The translations under genes and the position numbers were made by a program. Shown piece after piece: positions 24,203 through 32,557 of a stretch of DNA of 37,629 nucleotides (position 1 is its first letter; each line of letters begins with the position of its first letter). The notes under the pieces are model-generated. The model had not been told where the DNA came from, searched no databases, and saw only the letters and a program-made list of their open reading frames with translations. Origin of the DNA: Hydrogenovibrio sp. UBA654 (GTDB lineage Bacteria > Pseudomonadota > Gammaproteobacteria > Thiomicrospirales > Thiomicrospiraceae); assembly GCA_002299585.1 (NCBI GenBank), contig DBOE01000081.1, forward strand, positions 1 to 37,629, written 5' to 3'.

Positions 24203-25269
24203 GCTTAGCAGGTAATTTATCACTTATTAAAGATAGCTTTTGTTTACAAACTGGCGATTTTATTTTACCTGCAACGGGGGTTAGTGCTATTTTTGGTTTG
24301 TCCGGTAGTGGTAAAACCACTTTTTTAAGAGCCTTAGCAGGGTTTGAAAATGAAGCCACAGGGCAGTTAAATTTTGGTGAACAGGTTTGGTTAAATAAAA
24401 AAAAATCAACCCCTATCTATAAACGCCAGTTAGGCTATGTTTTCCAAGAAGCTAGTTTATTTCAGCATTTAGATGTTAAGCAAAACTTAGAATACGGACT
24501 TAAAAGAGCAAAAGGCAATCAACAAATTACCCTTAATCAGGTTATTGACTGGTTAGGGGTAGAAAAGCTATTAAATCGTGATGTAGCGAATCTTTCTGGT
24601 GGTGAAAAACAACGAGTGGCAATTGGTAGAGCGTTACTTTCCCAGCCTAATATTTTAATGATGGATGAGCCTCTCGCCTCGCTTGATGTGTTTGCTAAAC
24701 GCCAAATTATGCCTTATTTAGAAAAACTGACTAAAGAATTAGCGATTCCTATTTTATATATTACTCATTCAGCAGAAGAGGTAGAAAGACTGGCTGATAC
24801 AGTAGTATTTATGGCAGATGGTAAAATAACAGCCATAGAGCCTCTTGGAGAGGCACTTAATAAAAAAAATACCCCCTTATATCAACATCAAGAACCCAAA
24901 GCGGTGTTGTCAGCAGTTATAAAATATCATCATGTTGAAGATGCTTTGTTTGAATTGTCGGTGGGTAATGCTCAGTTATTTATTGCTGAGCAAGCTAAAA
25001 AAATTGGTGAAACCATAAGGTTAGTTATCCCAGCTAATCAAGTTAGCCTTGTTAAAGAACAGCCAGAGGCTAGTTCTATGCTGAATTATTTAGCGGTTAC
25101 TATTGAAGAAATTGATGATTTTAATAAGTATAGTAAGCTGATAAGATTACGCATTGAAAATGCAACCTTGCCATTGTTAGCACAAATAACCAATCGCTCG
25201 GTACAACAATTACAACTACAGCCGCAGCAACGATGGGTGGCAGCAATTAAGACGGTATCAATATTATGA
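24199..25269 (+). CDS. modC: Molybdate ABC transporter ATP-binding protein ModC
   Basis: A 356-residue ATPase. Motifs: Walker A FGLSGSGKTT, Q-loop FQEASLFQHL, signature LSGGEKQRVAIGRALL, Walker B ILMMDEPLASLD and H-loop YITHS. Beyond about residue 230 comes the regulatory MOP/TOBE-like domain (IRLVIPANQVSLVKEQPEASSMLNYL) that senses molybdate in ModC proteins and separates it from most other importer ATPases. It overlaps modB at the start and rmuC at the end, each by ATGA. Confidence 0.95.
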   Translation: MSLAGNLSLIKDSFCLQTGDFILPATGVSAIFGLSGSGKTTFLRALAGFENEATGQLNFGEQVWLNKKKSTPIYKRQLGYVFQEASLFQHLDVKQNLEYGLKRAKGNQQITLNQVIDWLGVEKLLNRDVANLSGGEKQRVAIGRALLSQPNILMMDEPLASLDVFAKRQIMPYLEKLTKELAIPILYITHSAEEVERLADTVVFMADGKITAIEPLGEALNKKNTPLYQHQEPKAVLSAVIKYHHVEDALFELSVGNAQLFIAEQAKKIGETIRLVIPANQVSLVKEQPEASSMLNYLAVTIEEIDDFNKYSKLIRLRIENATLPLLAQITNRSVQQLQLQPQQRWVAAIKTVSIL

Positions 25270-26456
25270 CAGACTTGTTTGAAGCTCTAGCTATATATCA
25301 ACCTCAGTTATTAGTTGCATTAATTGTGATAGGTTTATTGAATTTATTATTTATGTTTATCAAAAAATTCAAAATAGACATTAGCCCACAGTTAAAAGAG
25401 AATGAAGAAGCGATTAAAAATGAACTGCAACGCAATAGAAAAGAATCAGCAGCTACGGCTAAAGAAAATCGGCAAGAGCTTGCAGAATCTATAGCAACTT
25501 TTGAAAAGAAAATAACCAGCACTATAGATAAGCAGTTGCAGTCAATAAGAGATGATAATAATAAACAGCTTAAAGAAATGCGTAATACTGTTGATGAAAA
25601 ACTGCAAACTACGCTAGAAAAACGCTTGGGAGAATCTTTCAAACAAGTTAGTGAACGCCTAGAGATGGTGCATAAAGGTTTAGGTGAAATGCAAACGGTA
25701 GCTAATAATGTTGGGGATTTAAAGAAGGTACTAACTAATGTTAAAAATCGTGGTGTATTAGGTGAATATCAGTTAGAAGCTATTTTAGAGCAGATACTTA
25801 CTGCTGAACAATATGCTAAAAATGTGGCTACTAAAAAAGGTAGTCAGGCAAATGTTGAGTTTGCAATTAGATTACCAGGCAATGAAGCAGATAAAGAAGT
25901 ATGGATTCCGATAGATTCTAAATTTCCTATGGAAGATTATAATCGTTTATTAGATGCGTTTGAAGAGGGCAATAAGAGCAATATAGAAGGTTCACAAAAA
26001 GCACTAATTAAAGCGATAAGAGGTTTTGCTAAAGAAATTAATAATAAATATATTGACCCTCCGCATACCACTGATTTTGCGATTATGTTTCTGCCAGTAG
26101 AAGGGATTTATGCCGAAGTATTAAGGCATCCACAGCTATTTTCTAGTATTCAGCGAGATTATAAAATTACTATCACCGGCCCTACTACACTTTCTGCTTT
26201 TTTAAGTAGTTTACAAATGGGCTTTAGAACTCTTGCGGTGCAAAAAAGAAGTAGTGAAGTTTGGGATATATTAAAAGGGGTAAAGACGGAGTTTAATAAT
26301 TTTGCTGATACTTTTGAAAAAGTACAAAAACAATTAAATACAGCGTCTGGAACACTAGAGAGTTTAAGAACCACTCGCAGCAATGCCATAGAAAGAAAGC
26401 TAAGAGATGTGGAGAAACTAACAACCATTAGTAATAAAGATGATAAAGATAAATAA
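25266..26456 (+). CDS. rmuC: DNA recombination protein RmuC
   Basis: A 396-residue RmuC family protein. One membrane helix (about residues 13-34, LLVALIVIGLLNLLFMFIKKF) is followed by a long coiled coil (about 45-145) and then the nuclease-like core, seen as VKNRGVLGEYQLEAILEQIL, VWIPIDSKFPMEDYNRLL and YIDPPHTTDFAIMFLPVEGIYAEVL. RmuC limits inversions at short inverted repeats and may act as a nuclease guarding the genome; the exact reaction is unsettled. It overlaps modC by 4 bp and ends the rsmD-coaD-modABC-rmuC run. Its presence is worth noting in a genome that carries palindromic repeats. Confidence 0.93.
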   Translation: MTDLFEALAIYQPQLLVALIVIGLLNLLFMFIKKFKIDISPQLKENEEAIKNELQRNRKESAATAKENRQELAESIATFEKKITSTIDKQLQSIRDDNNKQLKEMRNTVDEKLQTTLEKRLGESFKQVSERLEMVHKGLGEMQTVANNVGDLKKVLTNVKNRGVLGEYQLEAILEQILTAEQYAKNVATKKGSQANVEFAIRLPGNEADKEVWIPIDSKFPMEDYNRLLDAFEEGNKSNIEGSQKALIKAIRGFAKEINNKYIDPPHTTDFAIMFLPVEGIYAEVLRHPQLFSSIQRDYKITITGPTTLSAFLSSLQMGFRTLAVQKRSSEVWDILKGVKTEFNNFADTFEKVQKQLNTASGTLESLRTTRSNAIERKLRDVEKLTTISNKDDKDK

Positions 26457-26594
26457 GTTACTAGAGTAAGAGCTATTTTCCCAAATATACCCATAACTTT
26501 TTCTAAACATGTATTAGAACTTAAAAGGTTTTTATATATTTAATCAATAAGGAGTTATAATCAATTTTTGATACATTATTTGGAGCAAAACGCT

Positions 26595-27242
26595 ATGCAA
26601 AAAAAGATTATAGCTATTACTATCGCAACTTCTATTTCTTTAACCGCAGGAGGCTGTGCTAATGACCCTAGTAAAACGGTTCATGAACGAGAAAAAGAGC
26701 GTAATATAATTACTGTTATTGCAGCAGTTGGTGGTGCTATGGCTGCCAATGCAGCTGGTGTTGATAATACATTAGGTAAAGTTGCTATAGGGGCTTTAGC
26801 TGGTTTTACTGCCCGTAAAGTTTATGGGGATATTAAAGCTGACACAGCTTCAGATAAAAACACAGATGTATCAGCCGTGAAAATTGATGGTAAAGAATAT
26901 GTTCAGATTGATGTTAAAAATGTTAATTTTCGTTCTGGTTCTTCTAAGTTAGATACTTACGAATTAACACGCTTAAAACCTGTGCTTGATGCTCTGCAGA
27001 ATTACCCAAGAACTAGAGTCCATGTTGAAGGACACACAGATTCGGTTGGAGAAAAACAATTTAATCAACGGCTTTCTGAAAATCGAGCTAAAAATGTTTC
27101 ATTTTATTTAATGGACAATGGTATTTCACGCGATAGAATTATTATTTATGGCTATGGTGAAGAGCGACCAATTGCCAGTAATCATTCAGAGCAACATAGG
27201 AGAATGAATCGTCGAGTTACTTTTTTAATTAGTGAAATTTAA
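26595..27242 (+). CDS. OmpA-family peptidoglycan-binding lipoprotein
   Basis: A 215-residue lipoprotein. The signal MQKKIIAITIATSISLTAGGC ends at Cys21 with Ala at +2, consistent with the outer membrane. A glycine-zipper-like segment (AAVGGAMAANAAGVDNTLGKVAIGALAG) precedes a C-terminal OmpA domain: VNFRSGSSKLD, VEGHTDSVGEKQFNQRLSENRAKNV with the Asp and Arg that hold meso-diaminopimelate, and YGYGEERPIASN. It ties the outer membrane to the cell wall. I chose ATG 26595 because the lipobox then has normal spacing and GGAG lies upstream; a TTG at 26568 would add nine non-conserved residues. It is followed within 13 bp by the frameshifted gene. Confidence 0.9.
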   Translation: MQKKIIAITIATSISLTAGGCANDPSKTVHEREKERNIITVIAAVGGAMAANAAGVDNTLGKVAIGALAGFTARKVYGDIKADTASDKNTDVSAVKIDGKEYVQIDVKNVNFRSGSSKLDTYELTRLKPVLDALQNYPRTRVHVEGHTDSVGEKQFNQRLSENRAKNVSFYLMDNGISRDRIIIYGYGEERPIASNHSEQHRRMNRRVTFLISEI

Positions 27243-27254
27243 GGAGTTTTTAGA

Positions 27255-27714
27255 ATGAATCCAGAGAAAATAAATATTGCAGAAAAAGTTATCCATGGCA
27301 TTTCTGTAACAACCAATAATAAAAATGAGCAAAGTCCTGTTACCGCAAAGCTAATGAAATTATGGGGTTCATTTTTTGAAAAGGGATTAATGGCACAAAT
27401 ACCAAATCAACAGCAAAACTCACCTATGTTTGGGGTGTACAGCTTACCAGTCAGATTTTAACGGTGACTATACTGTAACGGTTGGTATGGAAGTATTAGC
27501 TAGTGATCGTTTATCTGAATATCAAGAAGTTAAAGTTGAGGATGGTGATTATTTAGTGTTTAAAGCAGAAGGCGAAATGCCAAAAGTGGTTGTAGATACC
27601 TGGCAAGAAATTTGGCAGTATTTTGCCAAAAATAACATACAAAGAAAATATGCAACAGATTTTGAGTTATATAAATCTGATAATGAAGTAGAAATTTATA
27701 TTTCTATACTATAA
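27255..27714 (+). pseudogene. GyrI-like effector-binding protein gene, frameshifted
   Basis: Two overlapping frames together make one protein of about 152 residues of the GyrI-like/AraC effector-binding (SOUL-fold-like) family. Frame one (27255-27461) gives the N-terminus with LWGSFFEKGLMAQIP and FGVYS. Frame two continues from about 27443 with YQSDFNGDYTVTVGMEV and TWQEIWQYFAKNNIQRKYATDFELY. In relatives FGVYxxYxSD is one motif, so the break lies at 27432-27446; one extra base or two missing bases would explain it. A strong ribosome site AAGGAG precedes the ATG. It may be a recent pseudogene, a sequencing error or, less likely, a programmed shift. The rest shows no decay. Confidence 0.8.
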
Positions 27715-27804
27715 ACTTGCCAGCAATATACTTGACTATTACAAGTTAATGTTTCTCGCAGATAAAAATACCACAGAAGTTTATGATACATAATCAGAGG
27801 CTCC

Positions 27805-28047
27805 TTAAGTTTTTACTGGTCTGAGCAATACATCTAGGTGGTTAACAGCATCAACCCAGTCGGCATCATTATCAACAGACTCTTTTAAAAAGTTAGCTTG
27901 GGAAGTGTTCCAAAATCTAGCCTCATGTAGTAAATAGTTGCTCTCCAGTTGCGAATGTTGTTCTATAAATAAGTCTATTGCACTGGAGCTGTTGTCTAGA
28001 CCAAGTTGTAAAAAAAGAGCCGGCAAATCATGGGTTAGAATTTCCAT
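27805..28047 (-). CDS. DUF2789 family small protein
   Basis: An 80-residue protein matching the DUF2789 pattern: short hydrophobic N-terminus (LPALFLQLGL), IDLFIEQHSQL, HEARFWNTSQANFL, a DADWVDAVNHLDVLLR end. Function is unknown; the family is common in gammaproteobacteria. It has a good ribosome site (AAAGGAGA) and is divergent from murC. On the minus strand a TATAAT (28088-28093) 41 bases upstream of its start could be its -10. It is predicted cytoplasmic, acidic and all-helical. Confidence 0.8.
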   Translation of the reverse strand: MEILTHDLPALFLQLGLDNSSSAIDLFIEQHSQLESNYLLHEARFWNTSQANFLKESVDNDADWVDAVNHLDVLLRPVKT

Positions 28048-28148
28048 TACAATTCTCCTTTACATTTTGTAACAGGGCGACACCCCAATTATACGCCGAT
28101 TGTTTTTAGTAGCTATCTATTTGTAAAAATCATGGTAAATAAGTTTTT

Positions 28149-28177
28149 TTATCGGCCATCTATTATTTAGGTAAAAT
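28149..28177 (+). promoter_or_regulatory. Possible murC promoter
   Basis: TAAAAT at 28172-28177 lies 25 bases before the murC ATG, with a weak -35 TTATCG (28149-28154) at 17 bp. It is the best match in the 155-bp divergent gap; the rest of the gap shows only the ribosome site and -10 of the DUF2789 gene on the other strand. Confidence 0.4.
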
Positions 28178-28202
28178 ATGGCAAATTAAGAGAGTTATCT
28201 GT

Positions 28203-29585
28203 ATGAAAAATTATATTAGTAAAATACACTTTGTGGGTATTGGTGGGGTTGGCATGGCCGGTATTGCCGAGGTTTGTCTAAACCTTGGTTATATTATTAC
28301 GGGTTCTGATATTAAAGAAAACTCAACTGTAAAACGCTTACAAAGACTAGGGGCATCTATTCAGATTGGGCATGAAGCAAATCATGTTAAAGAATCAGAT
28401 GTAGTGGTGGTTTCTACGGCTATTGCTAAGGACAATCAGGAAATTAATTATGCTAGTGAGCATCGTATTCCTATTATTCCTAGAGCGGAAATGCTTGCTG
28501 AACTTATGCGGATGCAGTTTGGGATAGCAATTGCTGGTACTCATGGCAAAACAACAACAACTAGTTTAACTGCCGCGATTTTAACTGAAGGGGGGTTAGA
28601 TCCAACTTTCGTTATAGGCGGCTTATTAAAGCAAGTGGGTTCTAATGCCCGCTTAGGGTCAAGTAAATATTTGATTGCGGAAGCTGATGAGTCAGATGCA
28701 TCATTTTTACATCTTAGCCCTATGCTATCAGTAATTACTAATATTGATAAAGACCATATGGAAACCTATAAAGGTGACTATCAGGTTTTAGAAAATACTT
28801 TTATTGAGTTTATTCATCGTCTACCTTTTTATGGGATGGTGGTGTTGTGTATTGATGATGAAAATGTACGCAATATTATCCCTAAGTTATCGCGAAAATT
28901 ATTTACTTATGGTTTTTCTGAGGGGGCTGATGTTAGAGGTTATGATGTAGTTAGTAAAGAGGAGCAGATGCAGTTTATGGTTAGGGCCTTTGATTTTGAG
29001 CCCTTTGCAGTAACCTTAAATCAACCAGGAGATCATAATGTTTTAAATACTTTAGCCGCCATTACTGTTGCTATTGAATTAAATGTTGAGGTTGAAAAAA
29101 TTCAAGTGGCACTTGCTAAATTTGGAGGTATAGGGCGTAGATTTGAGGTAAGTAAAAACAGGGTTATTGGTGGTAAAAAAGTTACTCTGGTTGATGATTA
29201 TGGACATCATTCCACAGAATTAGAAGTTACCTTAAAAACTGTCAAAAATTCTTTTTTGAATAAACGGATTGTGCTAGTTTTCCAACCACATAGATTTACC
29301 CGTACTAGAGATTTGTTTGATGAATTTGTGCAGGTTTTGCAAATGGCAGATTTATTGATTCTTACAGATATTTATCCAGCAGGAGAAGCACCTTTAACTG
29401 CGTTTGATTCAAAAGCATTATTACAGTCTTTACGAATGTTAGGTAAAAAAGAATTGTTCCATGTTGAAAATTTAGCAGATTTAGACGAAGTAGCTGATAA
29501 CCTAATACTAGATGATGATGTAGTTTTAGTTATGGGAGCTGGAGATATTGGGCGGGTCGCAAAAGAATGGAGCGAGAGTGGTTAA
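28203..29585 (+). CDS. murC: UDP-N-acetylmuramate--L-alanine ligase MurC
   Basis: A 460-residue cytoplasmic ligase that adds L-alanine to UDP-MurNAc, the first step of the peptidoglycan stem peptide. Seen in order: FVGIGGVGMAGIAEVCLNLGY, the UDP-binding entry; the ATP loop AGTHGKTTTTSL at about 110-121; EADESDASFLHLSP; TNIDKDHMETY; VDDYGHHSTELEVTL; and FQPHRFTRTRDLFDEF. Length is normal. Its stop codon lies inside the start of ddlB, with no murB between them, so murB must be elsewhere if present. Confidence 0.97.
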   Translation: MKNYISKIHFVGIGGVGMAGIAEVCLNLGYIITGSDIKENSTVKRLQRLGASIQIGHEANHVKESDVVVVSTAIAKDNQEINYASEHRIPIIPRAEMLAELMRMQFGIAIAGTHGKTTTTSLTAAILTEGGLDPTFVIGGLLKQVGSNARLGSSKYLIAEADESDASFLHLSPMLSVITNIDKDHMETYKGDYQVLENTFIEFIHRLPFYGMVVLCIDDENVRNIIPKLSRKLFTYGFSEGADVRGYDVVSKEEQMQFMVRAFDFEPFAVTLNQPGDHNVLNTLAAITVAIELNVEVEKIQVALAKFGGIGRRFEVSKNRVIGGKKVTLVDDYGHHSTELEVTLKTVKNSFLNKRIVLVFQPHRFTRTRDLFDEFVQVLQMADLLILTDIYPAGEAPLTAFDSKALLQSLRMLGKKELFHVENLADLDEVADNLILDDDVVLVMGAGDIGRVAKEWSESG

Positions 29586-30540
29586 TAATAGTAATTATTC
29601 TACCTTAGAGGCTAGAGTTAAAAATTACCCTGTTAAGAGCTTTGGAAGAGTTGCGGTTTTGATGGGTGGTGTGGCAGCAGAACGAGAGGTTTCTTTAAGA
29701 AGTGGCCGGCAGGTTTTTGCCGCATTAAAATCAAAGCAAGTTGATGTTACTTTAATTGATGTAACTAGTGTTAAACAATTAATAGATTTACAAGGTAAAT
29801 TTGAGCGTATATTTAATGTTATTCATGGTCGTTGGGGGGAAGATGGAGCAGTACAAGCAGTTTTAGATGCGATTTCTATGCCTTATACTGGTAGTGATAT
29901 GGCATCTTCTGCTTTAGCTATGGATAAATTACGCAGTAAATGGTTATGGCAAGGAGCAGGTTTATCTACCCCTGAGTTTATTATGGTATCTGAGTTAAAT
30001 CCATTTTCAAAAGATAGCTACACTATGGGCTTTCCTGTTATTGTAAAACCTGTTAGAGAAGGTTCTAGTATTGGTATGAGAAAAGTGGATACTTTTGCTG
30101 AACTTGAGCAAGCTATCGAGTTTGCTAAACAATATGATTTTGAGGTTTTGGTTGAAAAGTGGATTGAGGGCAGGGAGTTTACTTGTAGTATAATTGATGG
30201 GATAGCTTTACCGCTTATTGAGCTAAAAACAAGTAATATTTTTTATGATTTTGACGCTAAATATAAATCTAATGCTACTAAATACATTTATCCAGTAGAC
30301 TTAGACCTTGATTTAGAAAAAAAAATAAAAGATCTTTCTTTGCATGCCTTTAATATTATAGGAGCTAGTGATTGGGGGAGGGTTGACTTGATGTTAGATG
30401 AAAATAATCAGCCTTGGTTGATTGAATTAAATACAGTGCCTGGGATGACTGATCAGAGCCTTGTTCCTATGGCTGCCGAGTTGATAGGTATATCTTTTGC
30501 GAGTTTAACTTTATTATTAGTTGGCTTAACTCTTGTCTAA
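29578..30540 (+). CDS. ddlB: D-alanine--D-alanine ligase DdlB
   Basis: A 320-residue ATP-grasp ligase joining two D-alanines for the peptidoglycan precursor. Motifs: VAVLMGGVAAEREVSLRSG, NVIHGRWGEDGAVQAVLD, ATP binding VIVKPVREGSSIGM, and metal/substrate binding WLIELNTVPGMTDQSLVPMAA. I chose GTG 29578, which overlaps the murC end by 8 bp and has GGAG six bases upstream; the frame stays open to a TTG at 29548, but that has no ribosome site and adds nothing conserved. The end overlaps ftsQ by 8 bp. Confidence 0.96.
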   Translation: MVNNSNYSTLEARVKNYPVKSFGRVAVLMGGVAAEREVSLRSGRQVFAALKSKQVDVTLIDVTSVKQLIDLQGKFERIFNVIHGRWGEDGAVQAVLDAISMPYTGSDMASSALAMDKLRSKWLWQGAGLSTPEFIMVSELNPFSKDSYTMGFPVIVKPVREGSSIGMRKVDTFAELEQAIEFAKQYDFEVLVEKWIEGREFTCSIIDGIALPLIELKTSNIFYDFDAKYKSNATKYIYPVDLDLDLEKKIKDLSLHAFNIIGASDWGRVDLMLDENNQPWLIELNTVPGMTDQSLVPMAAELIGISFASLTLLLVGLTLV

Positions 30541-31222
30541 AATAACTCTATTTTTTTCATTTTTTTTTGCTATTGCATTGGTTTTGCTAGTAATAGTTTG
30601 GTTGATATATGCACCTGATAAAGTTTTACAAGACTATAAATTAAAGACTCCTTTAAAACAATTAAAAGTAGAGCAGATAGACAAAATTTTAAAACCCTAT
30701 ATGGGCAGCTCTTTTTGGCGACTAGATATTGAAAAAGTTCATAGGGATTTGGTTCGTATTGACTGGGTTTATCAAGCTCAAGTTGTTAGAAAGTGGCCTA
30801 GTTATTTAGAGGTAAAAATATTAGAGCAAATTCCAGTAGCAAGGTGGGGAGATAGTGCTTTGCTAAATCAAAATGGTGATATATTTTACCCGTATAATAT
30901 TAAGGAATTTGTGCAATATGTAAAGCTAGATGGTGAAGATATTCAAGCAAAAAAGATGTTAAAAAAATTAGATTTATTTCAAATACAGTTCCAGAAACTA
31001 GGATGGTTAATAAAACAGATTGACAAAAGAGTTGATGAAGGGTGGTTGGTTACTTTTGTTTCTAATAAAAAAATCATTATTGGCAACCAAAACTGGTTTC
31101 AACAAATAAATCGTTTTATTTATACTTACCCAAGAGTTAAAAAAGAAGTAACAAAGCAAGCACAAGTATATGATTTAAGATATAGTAATGGGTTCGTGAT
31201 AAGATTCTCCCAAAAGTTATAA
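30533..31222 (+). CDS. ftsQ: Cell division protein FtsQ
   Basis: A 229-residue bitopic divisome protein. A single N-terminal helix (about residues 4-26) anchors it, followed by the POTRA domain (LKTPLKQLKVEQIDKILKPYMGSSFWRLDIEKVHRDLVRIDWVYQAQVVRKWPSYLEVKILEQIPVARW; key residues LDIEKV, W-V and RKWP), then the conserved ARWGDSALLNQNGDIFYP beta domain. The only start near the helix is TTG 30533, overlapping ddlB by 8 bp, so translation is probably coupled. FtsQ bridges early (FtsZ/FtsA) and late division proteins, which matters here because ftsZ is missing from the cluster. Confidence 0.93.
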   Translation: MSKITLFFSFFFAIALVLLVIVWLIYAPDKVLQDYKLKTPLKQLKVEQIDKILKPYMGSSFWRLDIEKVHRDLVRIDWVYQAQVVRKWPSYLEVKILEQIPVARWGDSALLNQNGDIFYPYNIKEFVQYVKLDGEDIQAKKMLKKLDLFQIQFQKLGWLIKQIDKRVDEGWLVTFVSNKKIIIGNQNWFQQINRFIYTYPRVKKEVTKQAQVYDLRYSNGFVIRFSQKL

Positions 31223-31233
31223 GGTATTTAAAA

Positions 31234-32484
31234 ATGGCAAAAAAGAATCACTCCTCTGGCAATATAGTTGTTGGTTTAGATATAGGAACTTCAAAAATAG
31301 CTGCTATTGTCGGTAAAATTAAGGCAGGAGGGATAATTGAAGTTATTGGTATTGGAACACATCCCTCTAAGGGTTTAAAAAAAGGGGTTGTGGTTAATAT
31401 AGACTCAACGGTTGAGTCTATACAGCGAGCAATTGACAATGCCGAGCGAATGTCAGGAATTAAAGTTAGCTCCGTTTCTGTAGGTATTGCTGGCAGTCAT
31501 ATTAACAGCTTCAACTCTAATGGCATGGTGGCAATCAGCAATCAAGAAGTACAAGAAGAAGATGTACAAAGGGTGATTGAAGCTGCTAAGACCATTGCTA
31601 TTCCAAGCGATCAAGAAATACTACATATATTACCACAAGAATTTATAATCGATAGTCAAGGAGATATTCGAGAGCCAGTAGGGATGTTTGGAGTACGTTT
31701 AGAGGCTAAAGTTCACATGATAACAGGCTCTGTTAGTTCTGCACAAAATATCACTAAATGTGTTGAACGATGTGACTTAAAAGTAGATTCTCTAATATTA
31801 GAACAACTTGCTTCTGCGGAAGCGGTGCTCTCAGAAGATGAAAAAGAGTTAGGGGTTTGTCTTGTTGATATAGGGGGGGGCACAACTGATATAGCTGTTT
31901 TTAAAAATGGAGCGATAAGACATACTGCTGTTATACCTGTTGCAGGGGATCAAGTTACTAATGATATTGCCGTGGCATTACGAACTCCCATGGAAGATGC
32001 AGAAAAGATTAAACGAGATTATGCCTGCGCTTTACTACAGTTAATTTCTGTTGATGAAGAAATTGAAGTAGCTTCGGTGGGAGATAGGCCCTCTAGATGT
32101 TTATCTCGTCAAACTTTGGTCGAAGTTGTTGAGCCAAGATACGAAGAGTTATTTCAATTAATTAAAACAGAATTAAAGCGGTCAAATTTTGAATCTAAAA
32201 TAGCTGCAGGTATTGTTTTAACTGGAGGAAGCTCCTTCGTTGAGGGTGCAGTTGAACTAGCAGAAGAAGTTTTTCATATACCAGTTAGGCTAGGTATTCC
32301 CGTTGATGTAGTTGGGTTAAGGGACGAAGTTACTAGCCCTATTTTTTCGACAACGGTAGGCTTATTGAATTATGCCCAACAATATCATGAGCATGCACCG
32401 CCAAGTGAAATTAGGCGTAACTATATTTTAGGTAAGGATTCAATTGTCTCAAAAATGAAAAGCTGGTTTAAGGATAGTTTTTAA
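31234..32484 (+). CDS. ftsA: Cell division protein FtsA
   Basis: A 416-residue actin-like ATPase that attaches FtsZ filaments to the inner membrane. Actin-family motifs are present: phosphate 1 IVVGLDIGTSKIAAIVG, the 1C domain IRAI-like SVSVGIAGSHINSFNS, phosphate 2 CLVDIGGGTTDIAVF and adenosine IVLTGGSSFVEGAVELAE. The C-terminal SIVSKMKSWFKDSF is the amphipathic membrane-targeting helix. Thus the anchor looks fully functional even though the next gene is lpxC, not ftsZ. The codons for DIGGG include eight G residues in a row (31873-31880). It follows ftsQ by 11 bp. Confidence 0.96.
   Translation: MAKKNHSSGNIVVGLDIGTSKIAAIVGKIKAGGIIEVIGIGTHPSKGLKKGVVVNIDSTVESIQRAIDNAERMSGIKVSSVSVGIAGSHINSFNSNGMVAISNQEVQEEDVQRVIEAAKTIAIPSDQEILHILPQEFIIDSQGDIREPVGMFGVRLEAKVHMITGSVSSAQNITKCVERCDLKVDSLILEQLASAEAVLSEDEKELGVCLVDIGGGTTDIAVFKNGAIRHTAVIPVAGDQVTNDIAVALRTPMEDAEKIKRDYACALLQLISVDEEIEVASVGDRPSRCLSRQTLVEVVEPRYEELFQLIKTELKRSNFESKIAAGIVLTGGSSFVEGAVELAEEVFHIPVRLGIPVDVVGLRDEVTSPIFSTTVGLLNYAQQYHEHAPPSEIRRNYILGKDSIVSKMKSWFKDSF
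31398..31422. repeat. Perfect palindrome inside ftsA
   Basis: TATAGACTCAAC and its exact reverse complement GTTGAGTCTATA flank one central G. It lies in the ftsA coding sequence (residues VNIDSTVESIQ), about 165 bases after the start, and would form a stable hairpin in the mRNA. Confidence 0.6.
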
Positions 32485-32557
32485 TGACCAATATGTTAAA
32501 ATACTCAGATTAAAAAATAACCGGCTAAAGTTATATACACCTTAAGGATGATGGTTT

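Noticed and set aside
27795..27815. Another copy of the palindromic repeat (GAGGCTCCTTAAG)
   Set aside because: Only the AAGGAG core matches; the CACTTAATAAC half is missing, so it is not counted as a family member.
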